DNA of 64,000 bases from Fragum whitleyi (taxonomy: Eukaryota > Mollusca > Bivalvia > Cardiida > Cardiidae): positions 94,785,232 through 94,849,231 of the forward strand of contig OX411544.1 in assembly GCA_948146395.1 (NCBI GenBank), read 5' to 3'. Positions 56,865 to 64,000 of this stretch are shown piece after piece. The notes under the pieces are model-generated. The model made no database searches. It was not told the DNA's origin and worked only from the letters and a program-made list of their open reading frames with translations. Made by a program: the position numbers and the translations under genes. Numbering within the stretch: the stretch's first letter is position 1; each line of letters opens with the position of its first letter.

Positions 56865-58074
56865 AACTAGAAAGCCATGAATGGCTTGAGTCGCTCCACA
56901 GGCTTGAAATTCTTGTAAAAGCAAATAAATGTTTTGACTAGATTTTTAGATATTTGGGGTTCTACTGATGTTGAAAATGATTTTCAAAGTTTCAACTATA
57001 TAACAGATAGAGAAATGACCTCTGCTATTAAAAGACATATTTTTCATCAAATCAAAATAATTTTTGACTGCATGATAATGGGTCACCCAAAGATCATACC
57101 AAAAATGTTTGATTGATATCCATCATTCACATTCTAAGAAAATGTTTTTCATAGTTTCCGCTATTTAACGTATTGAGAATTGACCTCCACCAATAAAATG
57201 TATATTTTTCATCCAATCAAAATAATTTTTGGTACACTGATAAAGGGTGACTCAAGTATCATTCCAGTGAAATTTAATTGATATCCAAAAATCAAATTCT
57301 GAGAAAATGATTTTCAAAGTTTCCACTATATAACATATAGAGAAATGACCTCTGCCCATAAAATGCATATTTTTCATCCAATCAAAATAATTTTTGGTAA
57401 ATTGATAAAATGTTACTCAAGGATCATTCCAGTGAAATTTGGTTGATATCCATCAGTTACATTCTGAGAAAATGATTTTCAAAGTTTCCACTATATAACA
57501 TAAAGAGAAATGACCTCCGCCCATAAAATACATATTTTTTATCCAATCACAATGATTTTTTGTAAACTGATAAAGGGTCATTTAAGGATCATTCAAGTGA
57601 AATTTGGTTGATATCCATCAGTTAGATTAAGAAAATGATTTTCAAAGTTTCCACTATATAACATATAGAGAAATGACCTCCGCCCATAAAATGCATATTT
57701 TCCATCCGATCACAAAGATTTTTTGTAGACTGATAAAGGGTCACCCAAGGATTATTCATGTAAAATTTAATTGGTATCCATTGATTAGAATCTGAGAAAA
57801 CTCACTTTTTACCATATTTGGAAATAAGCCACGCCCATCTAATCCATGTTTTTCATTGGATCAAAATTTCTTGAACAACTTTGAAAGAGGGTCACCCAAG
57901 GATCATTCCTGTGAAGTTTGGTTGAAATCCATCCAGTAGTTTCTGAGGAGAAGATTTTTAAAGAAAAGTTTACGACCGGACGCACGCACGCATGCACGCA
58001 CGGACGGACGGACGCACGACGGACACAACGCCATGACAATAGCCCCAGTGGCTTTCAGCCAGTGGAGCTAAAAA
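56865..58074 (-). mobile_element. family C element, complete (C4)
   Basis: Length 1210 bp, with the same ends as C3 (AACTAGAAAGCCATGAATGG; CAGTGGAGCTAAAAA). About five ~165-bp monomers, the core GAGGAGAAGATTTTTAAAG, and a GCACGCACGCATGCACGC/GGACGGACGG tract precede the terminal hairpin. Confidence 0.88.
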
Positions 58075-58385
58075 TTACATCAAATTTTGTATTAGCCTCT
58101 TCTCTATTTGTCGAAAAGTAAATAAGATAAAAACAAAGTTTGTAGATTGTGACTGAAAAGGCCGTTTCTTTGGTGTTTGAAAACACATAATTTGGTTTGA
58201 ACACATTGCTCAGAAGATAAAGGTAAAAATGTAGTGGGTCAAACAGACTGGATTTCTGGAAAACGGTATAAATCTCCGATTTAAAAACAAAAAAAGGTTT
58301 CCAACCTTCCCTATTCCCAGATAGCATCAGATACTGCCACCACAGGAATAAAACACTCATTAAGAGGGGACCCAACCCCCAATTA

Positions 58386-58563
58386 CAGTCAAACCTGTGT
58401 TTGCAGCCACCTGTATTCAACAAGCAACCTGTCTTAAGCAAGCGGCCACTGAGTTCCTAAATGAACCATTTGCACTTAAATTGACCTGTATTAAACAAGC
58501 ACCTGTCTTAAGCAAGCACTTTTTGAATGTCCCTTGGGTGCTTGCTTAAGACAGGTTTGACTG
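58386..58563. mobile_element. short Tc1/mariner-like MITE
   Basis: Ends CAGTCAAACCTGTG and CAGGTTTGACTG span 178 bp, with internal AAGCAAGC and CTTAAGC repeats. Same end-type as 41620-42502. TA is intact on the left; the right side reads TGTA. Confidence 0.65.
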
Positions 58564-58883
58564 TGTATTAAATTCTGAATTTGACAATCAAATAAATAAA
58601 TAAATAATAACATCAACCTCCCAACCCTATTCCCAGGTAATATAAGATGCTATTACCAGTAGGAATAAGCCCTCGATGGAGTAATGTACCCCCATCAAAA
58701 GGGGCCCCAACCCTTTAGATTAGCGTTTATAATTTCGATTCCCAATATTTATTGCTGATTGGAATAAAACTAAACATACGGTAATTCAGTAATAATATTT
58801 GGATTAAGACATATTACAAAAGCATCTTGAGGTTGAAAGCAAGCAGAGACTACCAGGCAAGCATTCATGCAAAAGAATACACA

Positions 58884-59347
58884 AACTAGAAAGCCATGAA
58901 TGGCTTGAGTCGCTCCACAGGCTTGAAATTCTTGTAATAGCAAATCTAAGTTTTGACTAGATTTTTAAATATTTTTCTTTCTACTTATGTTGAAAATTTT
59001 CAAAGTTTCAACCATAGAACATAGAGAAATGACCTCCGCCCATAAAATACATATTTTTCATCCAATGACAATAATTTTTGGCTGCATGATAATGGATCAT
59101 CCAAGGATCATACTATTGAAGTTTGATTGATATCCATTAGTGACATTCTGAGAAAATGATTTTCAACTATATTACATATAAGGAAATGACCTCCGCCCAT
59201 AAAAAAAACAAATTTTTCATCTAATCGCAATTTTTTTTGAGGACTGATCAAGGGTCACCCAAGGATCATTCATGTAAAATTTGGTTGATATCCATCAGTT
59301 AAATTCTGAGAAAATGATTTTCAAAGTTTCCACTATATAACATATAG
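58884..59347 (-). mobile_element. family C element, left part of a split copy (C5)
   Basis: Left end AACTAGAAAGCCATGAATGG with hairpin, then monomers up to ACTATATAACATATAG, where it stops mid-unit. It resumes at the same unit position at 62229. The two parts total about 1202 bp, matching C3 (1194) and C4 (1210). Confidence 0.85.
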
Positions 59348-62223
59348 GAGAGTTGATTGTTATTGTTTATATTGAGAATTTCCCGCGCATGCGCATTACT
59401 GGTAGGCAAAAAGAGTCAGATCTCTATGTGAGATGACAATTAAAACTGGTTCAAAATCAACCGTTCATTTAAATTTAGGATAAGAAGAAAATTAAATATT
59501 ATTTGTATGAATGTCTCCCGTTAATGATCAATCGATATTTAAAGAATCTCTTACGTAATAGCCCTTTATAATCTTCTCGAGATTAGACTATTTCGTCCGA
59601 CTTATTGAACGAAGTTGCCATAGACGATAGATCTTTTAGTGTTTTAGAATTAGGTTTTTTTTGTCTCTTTAAATAATGTATTTGTTTAGAAAGATTGTAA
59701 CCTAGAATCTTTGAATAAACATGGCCTATGGTCTGTCTTATATAGACGCTCGAGTTGCGCAATTTCGCCCGAGGGACTCTAAAACACGTGTCCGTGTATT
59801 GGCGCAAATATTCTTCCTTTGTAAATTTGATGTTTTCTTTTTTGTCAATTTTCACATCATTCATAAAGAAAGTTGAAAATTATGTATGAAACATAGTAAG
59901 TGTTTAGGTTTTCAAACATTCGTAACTCAGTCTACAGCACTCATGAAAGTTCTGACAAAGCTGTAGTTGCACCGTTTCTATAAACAAACCCAGAAATAGT
60001 TTTATTTTTAGATTTTGATAGAAAGTTGGATGAAAACGGCGGTGGATGAAGGATAAAAAGGGTACTAATGTACAATAAAGGGAGAGAAGATTCGTTTTCC
60101 TAGTATTACAAAGATTTGTTTGAATTTCTGTGTAAAAATGAAACAACTAGGCTACAGATGGGGGTTCGTTTGAATCCCTTGAACCCCTTTTTGCATCCGC
60201 CACTTGAACAAATTAACTTTCTTTGCCGCTTTCCATAACGTTATGCATCTGTATGACATGAACTAAATAAAAAAGTTTGACTCAGATTAATCGGTTCACG
60301 GCGTCAAGTAGAACAAAACTTTTTAACTACAGCCGATCGAGATCTGTTGTATCCGTAGTCGCGCCGTTTTCAAGGGTAAAATCATACGAAATGGTGAAAA
60401 GTGTTGAATGTTATTGGGGAAAACGTCACATGAATAAGTAAAATTCATTAACCCTTTCCAATAAAGTAATTTTACCGAGTTTAAGATTACTCGGGTTAAA
60501 CAACATTTGGGGAAAAAGTGACTTGTAACGTTAATTCGTTCACTCGCTAGAATTTCAGAACTTTGTACTTATTTTTCCTCACATACATTTTATATTATTG
60601 TTTTTGAAATGTAGTTTAAGTCGTCGTTGAGCAACAGAACATCGCAAATCCATTTTAATCAGACTGTATTGCGATGTTCCGTTCGCCACCAACGCTTTCG
60701 ATTTCAAAATTATTTTTTGTCGTCTGGTCGGGGTAAAAAACGAAGATTTACAAAAGAACGATCACATTATTTCATCTTTAACAAATAAAGAAATAATGTA
60801 TGCTTCAATTTCTTTCCTACCCGTAAAAATTCGATTTTTTACCCTCTTATTATTGATTGGGAACTACATAAAGTAAAATAGAAAAATGGTTCGAAGTACA
60901 TTTTCGTTTTTGGCGGCTTTCATTTCCCGCTGAAGCAAACGCTGCTTTTCAGATATGCAGTAGGCCTATCTTATATTTGATTAAAAATTATCCCGCCCTT
61001 TTTTTCAAATTTGAGGAAGAACTATTAGTATTAACAGCTTGTTCAAAACACGGAAGATCGATCTACTAAATGAACAAGGCTCAGAATTGAAAAATCACTT
61101 GGGCCTTATTTATCGCCGCTGAAATGGAATCTTAAACGAATTTTTTTATCAAAAGCTTGATTTAATCTTTGACTGATAAGGCATTAAAAGATATGTGTCG
61201 AATTAAACTTCACACTTTATGCCTAATGAATGGGTAAAGGTTGTGTCCAGATGAAAGCAATCAATCAGTGGCGTGTGCATCGTCACGGTCAGATCAATTA
61301 AAATTTGGCACGTGTTATAGAAGTTTGTCTTTATGACAGCAAGTGTGTGATTAGCGGCTACTGTTTTATGACATGGGCAATATCGATAAGGGCATCTGGT
61401 AACGGTCAGATGAAAGAGATTGCGCAGCCGTGTAGTATGGATAATTTTGTTAGAAACGGCGAACTTTATGACACATGTTTGTGTTAATGGCGGCTAATAT
61501 TTTTTATGTCGCATAATGAAAATTCTTTGATAGGATTTTACAATCTAACTAGAAAAGCTGTTAAGTCGGCAGACCGTGTGTTTGGCGACATTCGTTTATT
61601 ATCTTAAAGTAACCAATTTTCTATAAATGGGGGGGGGACTTTTTATGGAAGCAAATCGGTTTTCAATAGTAAGTGGTGTTCTCAAAATATAAAGATTAAA
61701 CTAATAATTGGATTAATAATTTTTAGGCAAATAAGGGAAAAGGGCCATAAAAAACATTTTCAATGTTTGAAATTTCTGTGACAGGATAAATAACGGAAAT
61801 AGGATAAAGAACAATTGGCATTGAAACTCGAATTAGCTCAGTATAGGTGAGATATACTATATTTCGTTTATGATGGACAAAAAACGTAACTACAGCTTAA
61901 TTAATGTCGAATGCGCGATGTATCAGTTGCCCAACAGAGATTTGTTTGCATTCATTTGCATTTCTGGGTGGTTATCTTTCGACGAGAAATATTCTTTTCA
62001 ATGACAATGTCATGTGATGACAACTGCATAATCAAAAGGTTGGATGATTTATCTAAATTTTGACACCTTTGTCAACAGGGAATAATCATTAGAAATGTAC
62101 AATCCAATAACTTGAATATTGGATATTTTACTATTTGTGTATGCAACTGGTAGATCTTTCTGCCTACAGCGATTCCCCGGATGTAAACATCACGTGACCC
62201 GTGACGTCATCCGTCAACTCATG
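59348..62223. mobile_element. 2.9-kb insertion splitting a family C element
   Basis: TATAG stands at 59343-59347 and 62224-62228 around the insert, as a possible 5-bp target duplication. Inside the borders, GAGAGTTGATTG (left) and the complement of CCGTCAACTCATG (right) share an inverted GAGTTGA. It is non-satellite and CpG-richer than its surroundings, and contains a hairpin at 60638-60679 (GAACATCGCAA arms) and a 93-codon minus ORF. Class and coding content are unresolved. Confidence 0.55.
59583..59864 (-). CDS. unassigned 93-residue ORF in the 2.9-kb insertion
   Basis: ATG to stop, 93 residues, Lys-rich. It begins MNDVKIDKKENIKFTKEEYL and has helix-like segments (YIRQTIGHVYSKIL) and a basic KRQKKPNSK stretch. 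No membrane segment and no recognised domain. It could be an exon of a transposase belonging to the insert, a captured host exon, or chance. No polyadenylation signal or splice site was confidently placed. Confidence 0.3.
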   Translation of the reverse strand: MNDVKIDKKENIKFTKEEYLRQYTDTCFRVPRAKLRNSSVYIRQTIGHVYSKILGYNLSKQIHYLKRQKKPNSKTLKDLSSMATSFNKSDEIV

Positions 62224-62228
62224 TATAG

Positions 62229-62966
62229 AGTAATGACCTCCGCCCATAAAATACATAATTTTCATCCGATCACAATAATTTTTTGTAGACTGATCAAAGA
62301 TCACCCAAGGATCATTTATGTAAAATTTGGTTGATATCCATCGCTTAAATTCTGAGAAAATGATTTTCAAAGATTCCACTATATAACATATAGAGAAATG
62401 ACCTCTGCCCATAAAATACATATTTTTCAACCGATCACAATAATTTTTTGTAGACTGATAAAGGGTCACCCAAGGATCATTTATGTAAAATTTGGTTGAT
62501 ATCCATCACTTACATTCTGAGAAAATGATTTTCAAAGTTTCCACTATATAACATATAGAGAAATGACCTCTGTCCATAAAATACATATTTTTCAACCGAT
62601 CACAATAATTTTTTGTATACTGATAAATGGTCACACAAGGATCATTCATGTAAAATTTAATTAGTATCCATCTATTAGAACCTGAGAAAAGTCACTTTTT
62701 ACCATATTTGGAAATTAGCCACGCCCATTAAATCCATGTTTTTCATTGGATCAAAATTTCTTGAACAACTTTGAAAGAGGGTCACCCAAGGATCATTCCT
62801 GTGAAGTTTGGTTGAAATTCATCCAGTAGCTTCTGAGCAGAAGATTTTTAAAGAAAAAGTTTACGACCGCACGCACGGACGCACAGACGCACGGACGGAC
62901 GGACGCACGACGGACACAACGCCATGACAATAGCCCCAGTGGCTTTCAGCCAGTGGAGCTAAAAAA
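62229..62966 (-). mobile_element. family C element, right part of the split copy (C5 continued)
   Basis: It resumes at AGTAATGACCTCCGCCC. Three to four monomers, the core GCAGAAGATTTTTAAAG, a CGGACGGACGGACGCACGAC tract and hairpin CCAGTGGCTTTCAGCCAGTGG with AGCTAAAAAA complete the element begun at 58884. Confidence 0.85.
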
Positions 62967-63010
62967 TGAAATAAAGCTGACAAAAGCGAACAAAACTGAC
63001 ATTTTTAGGC

Positions 63011-63402
63011 CTAAGCTGAACATGCACTGCAGCGACAGTCCTTCCCATTCCAGTTGGACATGAGAGCTTTAAACTGAGCAAAACAAGAGGTTTGTCTGAA
63101 GTGCTCAGGTAGGCTGTTCCACAGCGCAGGTGCAGCATACCTAAAAGAATTCTTACCCGACTTAGTTTTGGAAACTTGGGGAATCTGCAAGAGATCTAAA
63201 ATTATAGTGATTTTCTTTTTTGTGAATCAAGTCATTTAGTACTGGAGGAGCCAAATTATGAAAAATTTTATGAGTTTCAATTGCCATTGTTCTCATGCGT
63301 TTCACATGGAGGGTTGGAAGCTTAGCCTTGCTTAGAAGATCCTCATAGGATGAAGAGTATTCATCATATACAAATCTTAGGGCCCTTTCTTGTATTTTTT
63401 TC
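63011..63402 (-). pseudogene. decayed C-terminal end of a LINE reverse transcriptase ORF
   Basis: The minus strand reads IQERALRFVYDEYSSSYEDL, then KLPTLHVKRMRTMAIE, NLAPPVLNDL and, after a frameshift, GKNSFRYAAPALWNSLPEHF, ending near a Cys-x-Cys tail at stop 63011-63013. This is the typical tail of a non-LTR ORF2 after the thumb. Only this 3' piece is present, as in 5'-truncated insertions. It may belong to the same kind of LINE as the remnant at 55550-56640. Confidence 0.75.
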
Positions 63403-63480
63403 TATTTTCCGGGTATTTTTTGCAGAGCAAAAATGCCAGGATAAGGGACAAAAATTGAAATTCGACATAATAAAAGTGTG

Positions 63481-64000
63481 AACAAGAGGGCCGTTGGCCC
63501 TGGGTCGCTCACCTGAGAAAAAAGCTTCATTACCTAGGTATGTCCATGCAACCACAGAAAAAGAGATTTTCACTTATTCAATCAGATAACATTTGAAATA
63601 ATCATTCCCCCCCTCTTCTCCTCCCCTGGACATTATTTATTTAAGCTTTTTCCATAAAAGGTCTGTGATCAGCTAATCTATGCCAGATATACAGGCTGAG
63701 TCTGAGACTTTTAAAGTTTTCTTTAATGAGTTGATCAATCCATGTCAAATACAAAGGCTGTAGGGATTCAAAATTCTCAACAAAGCACTCCCCCCTCCCC
63801 CAAGATGCTCTGCACCTGGTGAATCTACAGTCATGATTTTAGCTAATTCAATATATGTCCATATGCTGATCATCCATACCAATTTTCAAGTCTGTAGGAC
63901 TCCTGGCTCATTAGAAGAAGTTTAAAGATTTCAAAAATGATCCAAAGTACTACCCCCTCCCCAAGACACTCAGCACCTGGTGACCCTACAGTCATGATTT
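63481..64000 (-). mobile_element. family A element running off the window (A8)
   Basis: It begins AACAAGAGGG with hairpin GGGCCGTTGGCCC, then TCGCTCACCTGAGAAAAAAG, and follows A7 (from 49341) almost base for base into the satellite. The TAGCTC end lies beyond 64000. Confidence 0.85.

Overview
The window is AT-rich eukaryotic DNA dominated by mobile and repetitive elements. The combination seen here fits a bivalve mollusc: TTTTTAGCTCACC-type hairpin ends carrying 150-170 bp satellites, a CR1/L2-like LINE, and a tRNA-derived SINE with a mollusc-like tail. This assignment rests on my recall of such repeats, not on a database search. No prokaryotic operons, rRNA genes, intact tRNA genes or CRISPR arrays were seen.

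Host genes are sparse. The convincing ones are two paralogous 396-residue proteins that face each other about 16 kb apart: 25955-27145 (+) and 42922-44112 (-). Both have one N-terminal membrane anchor and a lumenal domain that looks like a GT-A glycosyltransferase. A small candidate coding exon lies at 6595-6840. An unassigned 93-codon ORF lies at 59583-59864 (-), inside an insertion.

Layout: 171-2213 is a MULE-like element with an 11-bp target duplication. 2225-12861 is mostly unique AT-rich DNA with a few small repeats. 12862-18745 holds a truncated hairpin-ended element, several small TIR elements and a decayed satellite. 18746-24889 is a nearly full-length CR1/L2-type LINE, with ORF1 broken at its esterase domain and ORF2 intact. 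25955-27145 is the first glycosyltransferase-like gene. 27508-39799 is a dense block of hairpin-capped satellite elements (families A, C, D). 40125-42502 holds DNA-transposon derivatives. 42922-44112 is the second glycosyltransferase-like gene. 47431-48180 is a tandem repeat interrupted by a TTAA MITE. 48405-58074 and 58884-64000 are further hairpin-capped elements (families A, B, C, F), a SINE nested in a LINE fragment, a split element with a 2.9 kb insert, and a decayed reverse-transcriptase tail.

The main result of the hunt is this hairpin-capped superfamily. At least four end-types share one plan. One end is TTTTTAGCTC plus a hairpin. Next comes a GAC/CGG-rich simple stretch, then a conserved core containing GAGGAGAAGATTTTTAAAG, then a tandem array of 150-174 bp monomers. 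The other end is a GGCC-type hairpin followed by CTTGTTT or CTAGTTT. The inverted repeats are asymmetric: terminal at one end, inside the hairpin at the other. I recall this as the hallmark of non-autonomous Helentron-like (HINE, oyster 'pearl') elements. Identical ends carry different satellites, and several junctions look chimeric.
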